Below are positions 19,996 through 29,397 of a DNA stretch of 37,727 bases, piece after piece (position 1 is the first letter of the stretch; the number at the start of each line of letters is the position of its first letter). Origin of the DNA: Verrucomicrobiota bacterium (GTDB lineage: Bacteria; Verrucomicrobiota; Kiritimatiellia; RFP12; UBA1067); assembly GCA_022704145.1 (NCBI GenBank), contig JAKJGY010000022.1, forward strand, positions 1 to 37,727. Reading direction: 5' to 3'. A program made the translations under genes and the position numbers. The notes beneath the pieces are model-generated. The model was not told where the DNA came from. It was given only the letters and a program-made list of their open reading frames with translations, and did not search any database.

Positions 19996-21423
19996 ATGTT
20001 GCAGAAGCGGACGTCGGGAATGTACGAGTCGTTCGTGCGGAGCGGGCGCGAGACGCACGCCACGCACTACTGTGCCGGCTGCGGGCATGGGATCATCCAT
20101 AAGATCGTGGCGGAGGCGCTGGCCGAGATGGGGCTGCAGGATCGGACGATCATGGTGAACCCCATCGGGTGCAGCGTGTTCGGGTATTACTATTGGGACT
20201 GCGGCAATATCGGGGCGGCGCACGGCCGTGCGCAGGCGGTGGCGACCGCGATCAACCGGACGCTGCGCGACGCGATCGTGATCGCCTATCAGGGGGACGG
20301 CGACCTCGCGGCGATCGGCTTTAACAACACGTTCCAGGCCGCCAGCCGGGGCGAGCACATGGCGGTCTTCTTCGCGAACAACGCGATTTACGGTATGACG
20401 GGCGGACAGATGGCGCCGACGTCGCTGGCGGGGATGCGTACGATGACCTCGCCGGCGGGGCGCGACCCCGGGCACGAGGGGTATCCGATGCGCGTGTGCG
20501 AGGTGCTCAACCAGCTCAAGGCGCCGGTCTACATCGAGCGCGTCTCGGTGGCCGACACCCCGCGCATCATGCGGGCGCGCCGGGCGGTGCGCAAGGCGCT
20601 GGAGATCCAGCGCGAGGGCAAGGGCTACGCGTTTGTCGAGTTCATCTCGCCGTGTCCGACGAGCGTCGGGATGGATCCTGTGAGGGCCTCGCGGTTCTGC
20701 ATGGAGGAGATGGAGCGGGAGTTCCCGCTGGGCTGCCTGCGCGACCACAGCGAGGAGGCCCTGCCGCGCGCGCCGCGCGCCTCGGCGCCGACGGTCCCGC
20801 AGTTTTTCGGGCAGGAGGCGGATATCGAGACGGCCGCGCCTGCGCCCGACCCCGCCTTCCGCGAGCGGCGGCTCAAGTTCGCCGGCTTCGGCGGGCAGGG
20901 CGTGATGAGTCTGGGCGTGTGTGTGGCCGAGGCCGCGCGCATGGAGCGGCGTTTCACCACCTGGTTCCCGAGCTACGGGCCTGAGCAGCGGGGCGGGGCC
21001 GCGGCCTGTTCCGTGGTCGTGGCCGGGCAGGCGATCGGCTCGCCCGCCGTGGACCGGCCGGACGTGCTGGTCTGTATGAGCCTCCCCGCGTACGAACGCT
21101 TCGTGGGGCTCGTCGCGCCGGGCGGGACGGTGGTGGTGGATGACAGCGTGCCGTGCCGTGTGGCGGCGCCTGCGGGTGTGCGGGTGGTGGCGCTGCCAGC
21201 GACCCGGCTGGCCACTTCGCTCGGCGCGCCGAAGGCGGCGAACACCCTGATGCTCGCCGCGCTCGGACGGCTGGAGGTGACGGGGCTGTCCCGCGGGAGC
21301 CTGCTCCGCGCGCTGGACGCCAGCTTCCGGAACAAGCCCGCCCTGGCGGAAAAGAACCGGGCGCTCTTTGCTGAGGCGGAGGCGTGGATCGACGCGCACC
21401 CCTGGGGGGCGCAGTCGGAGTAG
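19996..21423 (+). CDS. korB-korC fusion: 2-oxoacid:ferredoxin oxidoreductase, fused beta-gamma subunit
   Basis: This 475-residue chain joins two subunits usually encoded apart. Residues about 1-270 are the TPP-binding beta subunit (YCAGCGHGIIHK near the start, AYQGDGDLAAIGFNN at 97-111, FFANNAIYGMTGGQMAPT, FISPCPTSVG). About 20 flexible residues follow, and 290-475 is the gamma subunit, opening KFAGFGGQGVMSLG (293-306) with WFPSYGPEQRGG. The beta part binds TPP-Mg through the GDG...NN motif; the gamma part binds CoA. A GTG right after the korA stop (19972) could also start it. In most bacteria korB and korC are separate genes. Confidence 0.9.
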   Translation: MLQKRTSGMYESFVRSGRETHATHYCAGCGHGIIHKIVAEALAEMGLQDRTIMVNPIGCSVFGYYYWDCGNIGAAHGRAQAVATAINRTLRDAIVIAYQGDGDLAAIGFNNTFQAASRGEHMAVFFANNAIYGMTGGQMAPTSLAGMRTMTSPAGRDPGHEGYPMRVCEVLNQLKAPVYIERVSVADTPRIMRARRAVRKALEIQREGKGYAFVEFISPCPTSVGMDPVRASRFCMEEMEREFPLGCLRDHSEEALPRAPRASAPTVPQFFGQEADIETAAPAPDPAFRERRLKFAGFGGQGVMSLGVCVAEAARMERRFTTWFPSYGPEQRGGAAACSVVVAGQAIGSPAVDRPDVLVCMSLPAYERFVGLVAPGGTVVVDDSVPCRVAAPAGVRVVALPATRLATSLGAPKAANTLMLAALGRLEVTGLSRGSLLRALDASFRNKPALAEKNRALFAEAEAWIDAHPWGAQSE

Positions 21424-21461
21424 GCGGTGTCCCGTTTCGGCGCGAGGGGTGGCGGACACAC

Positions 21462-23558
21462 ATGCGAAGCGTAATTCCAGCACGGGCAGCCGCGGCCGCG
21501 ACGGTCTTTCTTGGCTCCTATCTGCTGTTCCAGATCCAGCCGCTCCTCGGGCGGACCCTGCTGCCGGTGTTCGGCGGGGGCGCGTCGGTCTGGTGCGTCT
21601 GTCTGGCGGCGTTTCAGGTCCTGCTGGTGGCGGGCTACCTCTATGCGCATGCGCTCACCGCCGGCTGCGCGAGGTCCGGCGGCGGAGTGCGGAGGGGTGT
21701 GCATGTGGCGGCGCTCGCCGGTGCGGGCGTGTGGCTCTGGTCGGTGGCGGTCTGGCGCGTGCCGCTGTTAGGCTGGCTGTCGGGGCTGACGGCGGGGCCT
21801 TTGGCGGTGCTGGCGGGGGTCGCGCTGTTCGTGACGGTGCCGTATGTCGCGCTGGCGGCGGGCAGCACGTATGTCCAGGCGCTTGAGGAGGGGCGGCGGC
21901 AGGGGAAGGACGCCTACACGCTTTACGCCGTCTCGAACGTGGGCTCGCTGCTGGGCCTGCTCGCCTACCCGTTCGTGCTGGAGCCGTTCGTCTCGCTGCG
22001 TGCGCAGTGGTACCTGCTGGCGGTCGGCTTCTGCGTGTACGGCTGTGCGGTTTCGGCCCTGCGTCCGGAAGCGGGGCCGGTTCGCGAGGCGGCGGAGCCG
22101 CCCGAGCTGGGCGCGGGCGTGCCGCGCGGGCGTGCGGCGCTCTGGCTGCTGCTGCCCGGTGCGGGCGTCTTCCTGCTTAACGCGGTGACGGCGCACCTGA
22201 TGGTCGATGTCACCCCGATGCCGCTGCTCTGGGTCGCGCTGCTGGCGGCCTACCTGCTGAGTTATGTGGTCGGCTTCCTGCCGGGCCAGGTGCGGTGGCG
22301 CCGGGTTTGGTGTGTCCTGGCGCTGGCGGCGCTGGCGGGCGCGACGGTCGCGCGGCGTCACTGGGGGGCGGGCAGCTTCCTGCCGAACGCCGTCTCCGGG
22401 ATGGCGGTGCTGTTGGCGGCGGGGGCTGCGCTGCACGGGTGGCTGTACGACCTGCGGCCCGCCAGGGGCGGCGGGCTGGGGCGCTTTTATCTGTTTGTCG
22501 CGGTGGGCGGCGCGGTCGGCGGGCTGCTGGCCTCGGTGGCGACCCCGCTGCTGACCGACCGGGTGGCCGAGTATCCGCTCGCGCTCGCGCTGGGGGTGTT
22601 CCTGGCGGCGGCGCGCCTGCCGTCCGGGCGTGCGGAAGCGCGGACGCGCTGGGGCGCTGGGGCGGCCTGCTGCGCGGCCTGGGCGGTGTTGGCGGTGCTG
22701 ACGGTGCGGCCCTCGAACGGACGCGCCGTATTCCGCGCGCGGAGTTTCTACGGCTGCCTGACGGTGACGCGCACGCTGGAGGCGCATGCGGGCGCGGGTA
22801 TCTATCCGGTCCATTACCTCTGGTTTGGCCAGACCACCCACGGGGTCCAGTCGTTCGCGCCGGGGATGCGCGGCGAGCCGGTCTCGTACTACGGCCCGGC
22901 CGGAGGCGGGCTGGCGATCCTGTCGCACCCCCGTTACGCGGCCGGCCAGCCGCTGCGTGTGGGCGTCGTCGGCCTGGGCACGGGGACGCTGGCCTGTTAC
23001 GGCCGCCCCGGCGACCTCTACCGGTTCTTCGAGATCAACCCGCAGGTCGTCCAGGTCGCGACCTCCTCCGGGCTGTTCACCTATCTGCCGGACACCCGGG
23101 CGGCGGTCGATCTGGTGGAGGGGGACGCGCGGCGGATGCTGGAGCTGGAGCGGAAGGCCCGCGACCCGCACTATCACGTGCTGGTGGTCGACGCCTACAG
23201 CGGCGACGCGGTGCCTTACCATCTGGCGACGCGTGAGGCCTTCGCGCTCTACCTGGACCGGCTCGAAGAGGACGGCGTGCTGGCCTTGCATGTGAGCAAC
23301 TGGCATATCGACCTCCTGCCGCTGTGCAAGGCGGTCGCGCAGGAACTCGGCGTCTGCGCCTACGGGGTCGTGACGGTGGGCAAGGGCGGCCTGACCGCCG
23401 ACTCCCTATGGGTGCTGTTCACGCGGCGGCCGCAGGCGTTCCGCCATGAGGAGGGGCGCTGGACGCACCGGATCGACTGGACAACGATCCGCGCCTGTCC
23501 GATCCCGACGGACGAGAAGGGCAGCCTGATCGGCCTGATCCGCCCGCCGTGGCTCTGA
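21462..23558 (+). CDS. Membrane protein fused to a spermidine-synthase-like domain
   Basis: The 698-residue protein has about ten membrane helices in residues 8-440 (first FLGSYLLFQIQPLLGRTLLP) followed by a Rossmann-fold methyltransferase-like domain. GVVGLGTGTLACYGRPGDLY (about 500-520) is the cofactor loop, FFEINPQVV the acidic strand, and VVDAYSGDAVPYHLATREAF (about 575-595) the active-site strand in spermidine synthases. This is the fused MFS/spermidine-synthase type found in many environmental bacteria. The catalytic Asp is present, but real aminopropyl transfer has not been established for this group. It begins 38 bases after korBC and may be transcribed with it; the link is probably not functional. 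Confidence 0.82.
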   Translation: MRSVIPARAAAAATVFLGSYLLFQIQPLLGRTLLPVFGGGASVWCVCLAAFQVLLVAGYLYAHALTAGCARSGGGVRRGVHVAALAGAGVWLWSVAVWRVPLLGWLSGLTAGPLAVLAGVALFVTVPYVALAAGSTYVQALEEGRRQGKDAYTLYAVSNVGSLLGLLAYPFVLEPFVSLRAQWYLLAVGFCVYGCAVSALRPEAGPVREAAEPPELGAGVPRGRAALWLLLPGAGVFLLNAVTAHLMVDVTPMPLLWVALLAAYLLSYVVGFLPGQVRWRRVWCVLALAALAGATVARRHWGAGSFLPNAVSGMAVLLAAGAALHGWLYDLRPARGGGLGRFYLFVAVGGAVGGLLASVATPLLTDRVAEYPLALALGVFLAAARLPSGRAEARTRWGAGAACCAAWAVLAVLTVRPSNGRAVFRARSFYGCLTVTRTLEAHAGAGIYPVHYLWFGQTTHGVQSFAPGMRGEPVSYYGPAGGGLAILSHPRYAAGQPLRVGVVGLGTGTLACYGRPGDLYRFFEINPQVVQVATSSGLFTYLPDTRAAVDLVEGDARRMLELERKARDPHYHVLVVDAYSGDAVPYHLATREAFALYLDRLEEDGVLALHVSNWHIDLLPLCKAVAQELGVCAYGVVTVGKGGLTADSLWVLFTRRPQAFRHEEGRWTHRIDWTTIRACPIPTDEKGSLIGLIRPPWL

Positions 23559-23574
23559 GGGGTGCGCGGTCGGC

Positions 23575-25968
23575 TTACTCAGAGCGGAGAAGAAAGTCAT
23601 ACGAGAGGTTATAGCGGTAGTCTTTGCCGCCTGACGGCAGCCTCGCCGACTCGGCCCAGAGGAAGAAACCGCGGTCGCCGCAGAAGGCAGCCTCGTCATC
23701 GAAGGTCGGGTTGAGAACGCCCTCGAATTGGATTTTTTGACTGAGCCGCTTGTTTGTGGGCAAGTTGAACCACACGTTGAAAGAGCCCTTGAATATGCCC
23801 GTGCCACGATTAAGTGCGAGTGTGAGACCGACAGGGTTGTACTCGTCATACTCAAAGATGCCGTCTCGGTCAAGGTCGGTCGGCTTGGCGGATGCGGGTG
23901 CTGTTAGACCGGTTAGCACACCTCCTTTCACTAAATAGATCAGGCTGACTCCTGTCGGGCTCCAGAGGTCCGGCTGCACGCGTTCGGCGCCAAAAGCGAG
24001 AGAGGGTGCTTCGGCATCAGCGTCCAGGTCAACAGACAGCACGCGATCACCGTAAACATCATACAGGTTCGCAATCGTACTGTAACTGCCGCCGACGAGA
24101 TCCAGCTCGCGCGTGAACCCCTCTCCGTATGTTCCCGTCGCCATTGGGTTTAACGTCCACCAGGCAAACGGAGTCCCGTCAAGCATTCTGAGCGCAGTAC
24201 GTCCCGCTTCCGGGGAATAGAACTCAACAAAGCCCTGGAGTCCGCCGCCGGCGTATGTTTTGGGTGCGGTCTCGATCCAGGTGAACAAGCGTCCGGTCTC
24301 GTCGCATAGCAGAACGCCGGATAACGAGAACGCGGTTCCGTCCGCAAGTTTGCCAACGGTCTTGACGGTGCCGGCCTGATTAACTGTGAAGGTCAGATAA
24401 CCGCTTCCGTAAGCGGCGTTCCCTGGTAACGCGGCGGTATAATAACCGCAATACGGGGCGATCTCGGCAGGCGACTCCGTCCAGAGGTTGCGGAAGAGGA
24501 CCAGCGGTGTCGCTGCCTGTCCCAGGACGCCTCTGACCATTCCCAGGCGGTCGGAGTCCGCGGCCCGGCAGACATGAAGAACCAACGGGACCTGTTCAGT
24601 GCCCATTTTGAGCGCCGTGGCCAGTTCAAAACCCGTTGACGCGTCACCGCCCGTATACGACGCCGACTTGAAAGAATAGCTCTTTCCGGCGCGAGTCATT
24701 TTACCCGTCACTTTACCTTGCGGGCTCACACTCATTGACAGGGTCCCTCCGCCCTCAGAAAGATATCCATTGAACGTGCCTTGCGCCCAGTCCGGAAGGG
24801 CGTCGATAGAGAGTGTGAAGGAATGGGTCCCCCCGGCTTCGCTTGTGATCGCGCGCGAATAGGTGCCAACAGCGGACGGGGCCGGAATGCCGCTGACCAT
24901 ACGTCGCGAGGAGTCCCACTTCAGGCCCGCAGGGATCAGCGCTTTGGGTGCCTCCTGGATGCCTCGTATGTCGAAATTGGGGGGCAGGGTGTATGAGAGC
25001 GCCACGCCGACGGTGCCCTCAACGGCTGAGGCAAGGTCGCCACCGTCTTGTGTAATGGCAAGAGTGAACGGGCTGCCAATCGCGCCTGGCGCCGTAATGC
25101 GGACGTTTACGTCTCTTGCAATCCCTCCTGTAGGATTGGCTGTGCAGGAGAGGGTCAGCGTCCCGTTCCCGGTGCCGTTGGTGGGGGAACTGAGTGAAGC
25201 CCACGCCTCTCCGGTATTGATCACCTCGGCCGTCCAGGGCATTGTGAAGAGCACGCCTCGATTGGTGATGCCGATAGAGATGACACTTGCAGTATTGGGA
25301 ACACGTAGGCTTGTTGGGCTGACCGACAAGGTTGCGGGTATCATCGTGAAATAGGCGGTCAACGTCTGAGTGCCGGTGACGGAGAATGCGTAATAGGGGC
25401 TAAAGCCGACCACGGTTGAGCCCGCCTTCCAGTATTGAAACTCATACCCCGCGTTCGGGTAAGCGCTGAGAAGGCAATAGGCGTGTTTTGGGAAGGTGTC
25501 GCCGCCTGTGACTGTGCCTCCTGCTGTAGGATTGGACTGGGCCGAGACCGTGAAGATGGGACGGGTCATTGTGAAGGTCCCGTAGTCCCACAAAGACCCG
25601 CCCTCCGTAATGGTGTAGTTCCCCGTCGTCTGAGTCCCGTTCGAGGATATCCGGGCATTGGTGTATTGAATCCGGTAGGTTTCGCCATCGACGACAATCG
25701 AGCCGTAGAATTCACCCGTGCTGCCGTATGCTGTCCCGCTGATGGACATGCTGAACGCCCCGTAATAGGTGGTCATGAACTCCAGCCATCCAGACAGCGA
25801 ACTCCCGTTTTGCCGCATGCCGGTGACCTTCATCCAGGAACTGCGACCCGGGTACATGGTCGACGACCATGTTCCGTTCCAGTCACCCGAGAAATCGGTC
25901 GTAACGGCGGCCTGCACGTGTATCGCACACAGGATGGAGAGTGTGGCAACAAGGCGAACTGCATTCAT
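23575..25968 (-). CDS. Large secreted protein with BACON and InlB-type repeat domains
   Basis: The 797-residue protein has a signal peptide (MNAVRLVATLSILCAIHVQA, cleavage likely after A21). A strand-rich domain follows (25-135, DFSGDWNGTW start). An InlB/List-Bact repeat is at about 138-210 (AGGTVTGGDTFPKHAYCLLS, GYEFQYWKAGSTVVGFSPYY). A BACON-like domain is at about 212-305 (LSVSPTSLRVPNTASVISIG, TLAITQDGG), then a cadherin/He-PIG-type segment (about 318-395). The last 400 residues hold repeated beta-rich units. It is exported and probably anchored on or bound to carbohydrate at the cell surface. GGAGCGCCC lies before ATG 25968. It ends 16 bases from the convergent spermidine-synthase-like gene. 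Confidence 0.78.
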   Translation of the reverse strand: MNAVRLVATLSILCAIHVQAAVTTDFSGDWNGTWSSTMYPGRSSWMKVTGMRQNGSSLSGWLEFMTTYYGAFSMSISGTAYGSTGEFYGSIVVDGETYRIQYTNARISSNGTQTTGNYTITEGGSLWDYGTFTMTRPIFTVSAQSNPTAGGTVTGGDTFPKHAYCLLSAYPNAGYEFQYWKAGSTVVGFSPYYAFSVTGTQTLTAYFTMIPATLSVSPTSLRVPNTASVISIGITNRGVLFTMPWTAEVINTGEAWASLSSPTNGTGNGTLTLSCTANPTGGIARDVNVRITAPGAIGSPFTLAITQDGGDLASAVEGTVGVALSYTLPPNFDIRGIQEAPKALIPAGLKWDSSRRMVSGIPAPSAVGTYSRAITSEAGGTHSFTLSIDALPDWAQGTFNGYLSEGGGTLSMSVSPQGKVTGKMTRAGKSYSFKSASYTGGDASTGFELATALKMGTEQVPLVLHVCRAADSDRLGMVRGVLGQAATPLVLFRNLWTESPAEIAPYCGYYTAALPGNAAYGSGYLTFTVNQAGTVKTVGKLADGTAFSLSGVLLCDETGRLFTWIETAPKTYAGGGLQGFVEFYSPEAGRTALRMLDGTPFAWWTLNPMATGTYGEGFTRELDLVGGSYSTIANLYDVYGDRVLSVDLDADAEAPSLAFGAERVQPDLWSPTGVSLIYLVKGGVLTGLTAPASAKPTDLDRDGIFEYDEYNPVGLTLALNRGTGIFKGSFNVWFNLPTNKRLSQKIQFEGVLNPTFDDEAAFCGDRGFFLWAESARLPSGGKDYRYNLSYDFLLRSE

Positions 25969-26096
25969 GAAGGGCGCTCCGATCAGTCGTTCTTTGCGCG
26001 AACCGAATTAACTTGGTTATTGATATTAGTTCATAATGGGTGCTCCAAGCAATTTGAAAAATATAAAACGACGGATTCTGAAGCGGGTTAATATTA

Positions 26097-26125
26097 TTGA
26101 AGGCGCCGTCCGGCCGTGTTATAGT
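26097..26125 (+). promoter_or_regulatory. Sigma-70-type promoter of the tRNA gene
   Basis: TTGAAG (26097-26102), a 17-base spacer and TATAGT (26120-26125) are near-consensus boxes. Transcription would begin about seven bases later, just before the mature tRNA start at 26140. Confidence 0.75.
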
Positions 26126-26139
26126 GCCGTCACTTTTCC

Positions 26140-26216
26140 GGGCCCATAGCTCAGTCGGTCAGAGCGGAGGACTCATAATCCTTTGGTCGCAGGTTCGAGC
26201 CCTGCTGGGCCCACCA
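26140..26216 (+). tRNA. tRNA with CAU anticodon (Ile2 or elongator Met)
   Basis: The 77 bases fold as a standard cloverleaf: acceptor GGGCCCA/TGGGCCC with encoded CCA, D-arm TAGCTCAGTCGGTCAGAGC, anticodon loop CTCATAA, and T-arm GCAGG-TTCGAGC-CCTGC. The anticodon is CAU. The stem and following TTTGGTCGC resemble tRNA-Ile2, whose C34 is changed to lysidine by TilS to read AUA, but elongator Met is not excluded. Position before an RNA pseudouridine synthase is probably coincidental. Confidence 0.93.
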
Positions 26217-26296
26217 TGTCAACGCCTCTCAGGGGGTGTGCGGGGGCCTCGGCCATATGGGGCGCGGAGTCAGGAAGGTGGAGGGCCCGTGTGACG

Positions 26297-27253
26297 ATGC
26301 GACGCGAAATGCGGTTCACGATTCGTGAGAAAGACGCGGGCAGGCGGCTCGGCGAGTTTTTGGCGTCCCGCTTCACCTATCATGACGAGTCCGGTTGGGC
26401 GGAGCTGCTGGCCAATGGACGGGTGAGCGTGAACGGCGGCAGTTCGCGGCCGGACGCGGCGCTGCGTGCGGGTGACGTGCTGGCGTATGACGCCAGCGGC
26501 ATCGCCGAGCCCCCTGCCGACCTGCGTGTCGAGGCGGTGCTTGACGACCCGCTCGTGCTGGCCGTGAACAAGTCCGGGAACCTGCCCTGTCATCCGGGCG
26601 GCCGCTATTTCAGTCAGACGCTCTGGGCGGTGGTCAAGGAGCGCTTCGGCGTGGCCGAGCCGGTGCTGGTGAACCGGATCGATCGCGAGACCTCCGGGCT
26701 GGTGCTCATCGCCAAGACGCCCGAGTCGGCGCAGAACCTGTGGAAGCAGTTTAGCCGTCACCTGGTGTGGAAGCGTTACACGGTGTATGTCGAGGGCGCC
26801 TTTCCCGAACGTGTGGAGGCCTCGGGCTGGCTGGTCCCTGACCGCGCCTCGGCGATCCGCAAGAAGCGACTGTTCGTGCCGGCCGCGCCGGGCGCGGCCG
26901 CGCCCGAGGCGGGGGCCGAGTGGGCGGAGACGGCGTTCGAGCGGGTGCGCGTCTACGACGGGTTCAGCGAGCTGCGGGCAGTGCCGCGCACCGGGCGCCT
27001 GCACCAGATCCGGGCCACCCTGCTGGCGCTCGGGTATCCGGTGGTGGGGGATAAGCTGTACGGCGTGGACGAGACGCTCTTCCTGAGGTTCTGCGCCGAC
27101 ACGCTGACCGACGGCGACCGGCGCCTGCTGCGGCTGGAGCGGCAGGCCCTGCATGCGGACGGGCTGAGGTTCTATCACCCCCGTTTCGGGCGGCTGACGG
27201 AGCTGACCGCGCCCCTCCCGGCGGATATGGCCGCCTTGGCCGGGCGCGGTTAG
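26297..27253 (+). CDS. RluA-family pseudouridine synthase
   Basis: The 318-residue protein has an N-terminal S4 RNA-binding part (about 5-75, [16 protein letters not shown], then [15 protein letters not shown]) and an RluA catalytic domain. The signature [16 protein letters not shown] carries the catalytic Asp129; the family normally has [35 protein letters not shown] and [12 protein letters not shown] complete the core. Such enzymes isomerise specific uridines in rRNA or tRNA to pseudouridine; the target cannot be told. An unusual His-to-Asn change precedes the R-I-D motif. A purine run ends about ten bases before ATG 26297. Confidence 0.88.
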   Translation: MRREMRFTIREKDAGRRLGEFLASRFTYHDESGWAELLANGRVSVNGGSSRPDAALRAGDVLAYDASGIAEPPADLRVEAVLDDPLVLAVNKSGNLPCHPGGRYFSQTLWAVVKERFGVAEPVLVNRIDRETSGLVLIAKTPESAQNLWKQFSRHLVWKRYTVYVEGAFPERVEASGWLVPDRASAIRKKRLFVPAAPGAAAPEAGAEWAETAFERVRVYDGFSELRAVPRTGRLHQIRATLLALGYPVVGDKLYGVDETLFLRFCADTLTDGDRRLLRLERQALHADGLRFYHPRFGRLTELTAPLPADMAALAGRG

Positions 27254-27345
27254 TCCTGGCGGGCGCACGGGACGCCTACGGGCGCGCGGCCGTGCGCCGG
27301 AAAAGCCGCTCGAATGCGTGCCCGAAGAAATATATAGTTACTCCA

Positions 27346-27375
27346 TTGACATAATCGACAATCACGTGCTATCTT
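27346..27375 (+). promoter_or_regulatory. Promoter of the sulfate assimilation operon
   Basis: TTGACA (27346-27351), 18 bases and TATCTT (27370-27375) are good sigma-70 boxes in a short AT-rich island 60 bases before the first gene. No riboswitch-like fold is obvious in the leader. Confidence 0.65.
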
Positions 27376-27434
27376 ACGCCCCATTCGACGCCCGCCGGGT
27401 GCGGGACGGTCGTTCTGAAAGAGGACGTGAGACG

Positions 27435-28508
27435 GTGAAGAGCAATCCTAATAAGAGCGTGCGGCTGGCGCGCGTGATCCTGTCCCTGGCCGGGCTGGCG
27501 CAGGCGGGGTCGGTATCGCTCCTGAACGCCTCGTATGACCCTACCCGCGAGTTTTACCGCGACTACAACCGCGCGTTCGCCACGTGGTATGCGCAGGAGA
27601 ACGACGGCGCGCGGGTCACGTTCAGGCAGTCGCATGGCGGCTCGGGCAAGCAGGCGCGGTCGGTGATTGACGGGCTGGACGCCGATGTGCTGACCCTGGC
27701 ACTGGCTCCGGACATCGACGCGGTCGCCCGCAAGGCCGGGCTGCTGCCTGCCGGCTGGCAGGCGCGGCTGCCGTTCAACAGCGCGCCGTACACCTCGACG
27801 ATCGTCTTCCTGGTGCGCAGGGGCAACCCCAAGGGGGTCCGGACGTGGGACGACCTGCTGAAGCCCGGCGTGGCCGTGATCACGCCCAACCCCAAGATCT
27901 CGGGCGGCGCGCGCTGGAACCACCTGGCCGCCTGGGCCGCGAGCCTGGAGCGCGAGCTGCACGGCGACTGGGCCGCGCTCGCGCGCCCTGAGGAGGCCGA
28001 GCGCGTCGCGGCCGCGCAGCGGCGGGCGCAGGAAGATATGGCCGAGCTGTACCGACGCGTGCCGGTATTGGACGCTGGCGCGCGCGCCGCCACGACCACC
28101 TTTGTCCAGCGCGGTCTGGGCGACGTGCTGCTCACGTGGGAGAACGAGGCCTTCCTGGCGGTCGAGAAGCTCGGGCGCGCTTCGCTGGAGATCGTCGTGC
28201 CGCCTGTCAGCATCCTGGCCGAGCCGTGCGTGGCCTGGGTGGACCGGGTCGTGGAGCGGCACGGGGCGCGCGCGGCGGCGGAGGCGTATCTGCGTCACCT
28301 GTACTCTCCTGAAGGGCAACGGCTGGCGGCCCAGCACTATTTCCGGCCGCGCCTGCCGGAGCATGCCGACCCGGCCCATCTGGCGCGCTTCGCCCCGGTC
28401 AGGCGGATCACCCTGGACGAGGCTTTTGGCGGCTGGGAGCGCGCGCAGCGCGAGCATTTTGCGGATGGCGGGCATTTCGACCGGGCGTTTCTCTCGAGGG
28501 CGCCCTGA
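27435..28508 (+). CDS. sbp: Sulfate/thiosulfate-binding protein of the ABC importer
   Basis: The 357-residue protein has a signal peptide ([20 protein letters not shown], cut near AQAG) and the sequence of periplasmic sulfate-binding proteins: [65 protein letters not shown] and [15 protein letters not shown]. It binds sulfate or thiosulfate and delivers it to the CysTW channel. GTG 27435 is chosen: AGAGGA lies nine bases upstream, and the signal peptide starts here. It is first in a seven-gene same-strand run with short gaps: sbp-cysT-cysW-cysA-cysH-cysD-cysN. Confidence 0.93.
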   Translation: MKSNPNKSVRLARVILSLAGLAQAGSVSLLNASYDPTREFYRDYNRAFATWYAQENDGARVTFRQSHGGSGKQARSVIDGLDADVLTLALAPDIDAVARKAGLLPAGWQARLPFNSAPYTSTIVFLVRRGNPKGVRTWDDLLKPGVAVITPNPKISGGARWNHLAAWAASLERELHGDWAALARPEEAERVAAAQRRAQEDMAELYRRVPVLDAGARAATTTFVQRGLGDVLLTWENEAFLAVEKLGRASLEIVVPPVSILAEPCVAWVDRVVERHGARAAAEAYLRHLYSPEGQRLAAQHYFRPRLPEHADPAHLARFAPVRRITLDEAFGGWERAQREHFADGGHFDRAFLSRAP

Positions 28509-28550
28509 GCGTGCGAGGAGCGGCGCGCCGTGACTACAGGTGAGGGTACG

Positions 28551-29387
28551 ATGAACCGACTTAAATTCAAACAGAACAGCGTGCTGCCGGGGTTCGGCTT
28601 GTCCCTCGGCTTCACGGTCTTCTACCTGTCGCTGATCGTGCTCGTGCCGTTGAGCGCGCTGATCCTGCGGAGTGCGGAGGGCGGGCTGGAGGGTTTCTGG
28701 AGGACGGTCAGCCAGCCGCGCGTGCTGGCCTCCTTCCGGGTGACGTTCGCGTCGGCGTTGCAGGCTGCGCTGCTGAACGTGGTCTTCGGCGTGACGGTCG
28801 CCTGGTTCCTGGTGCGCGGCCGGTTCCCGCTGAAGCGCCTGGTGGACGCGCTGGTGGACCTGCCGTTCGCGATGCCGACGGCGGTGAGCGGGATCGCGCT
28901 GACCGCGCTGCTGGCGCCGAACTCCGCGCTGGGCCTGGCCTTGGCCAGGCTGGGCGTACAGGTGGCGTTCACGCCGCATGGGATCACGGTCGCGATGATC
29001 TTTATCGGCCTGCCTTTTGTGATCCGCAGCGTGCAGCCCGCGCTGGCGGACCTGAGCGCGGAGCTGGAGGAGGCGGCCAGCAGCCTGGGCGCGACGCGCG
29101 CGCAGACCCTCTGGCGCGTGGTCCTGCCGCTGCTGGCGCCCTCGATCCTCAGCGGCTTCACGCTGGCGTTCGCGCGTGCGCTGGGCGAATACGGGTCGGT
29201 GGTCTTCATTGCCGGTAACATGCCGATGCGGACGGAGATCGCGTCGCTGCTGATCATCACCAAGCTGGAGCAGTTCGACTACACCGGGGCGACGGCGATC
29301 GCGGTGGCGCTGCTGGCGCTCTCGCTGCTGGGCATTCTGGCCATCAATCTGATCCAGGCGCGCGCGGCGCGCCACTGGGGCAACTGA
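28551..29387 (+). CDS. cysT: Sulfate ABC transporter permease CysT
   Basis: The 278-residue permease has six membrane helices and the EAA loop of ABC importers at about 175-205: ELEEAASSLGATRAQTLWRV, VLPLLAPSI. LGLSFGFTVFY-like text at the start, FAMPTAVSGIALTALL and ALGEYGSVVFIAGNMPMRTE are typical of CysT (CysU). It forms the channel with CysW in the inner membrane. AGGTGAGG lies six bases before ATG 28551. Confidence 0.93.
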   Translation: MNRLKFKQNSVLPGFGLSLGFTVFYLSLIVLVPLSALILRSAEGGLEGFWRTVSQPRVLASFRVTFASALQAALLNVVFGVTVAWFLVRGRFPLKRLVDALVDLPFAMPTAVSGIALTALLAPNSALGLALARLGVQVAFTPHGITVAMIFIGLPFVIRSVQPALADLSAELEEAASSLGATRAQTLWRVVLPLLAPSILSGFTLAFARALGEYGSVVFIAGNMPMRTEIASLLIITKLEQFDYTGATAIAVALLALSLLGILAINLIQARAARHWGN

Positions 29388-29397
29388 GGAGGTCGTC

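Noticed and set aside
27254-27434. Sulfur-related riboswitch before the sulfate operon
   Set aside because: The leader after the promoter is about 55 bases, and I find no SAM- or cobalamin-type fold or terminator.
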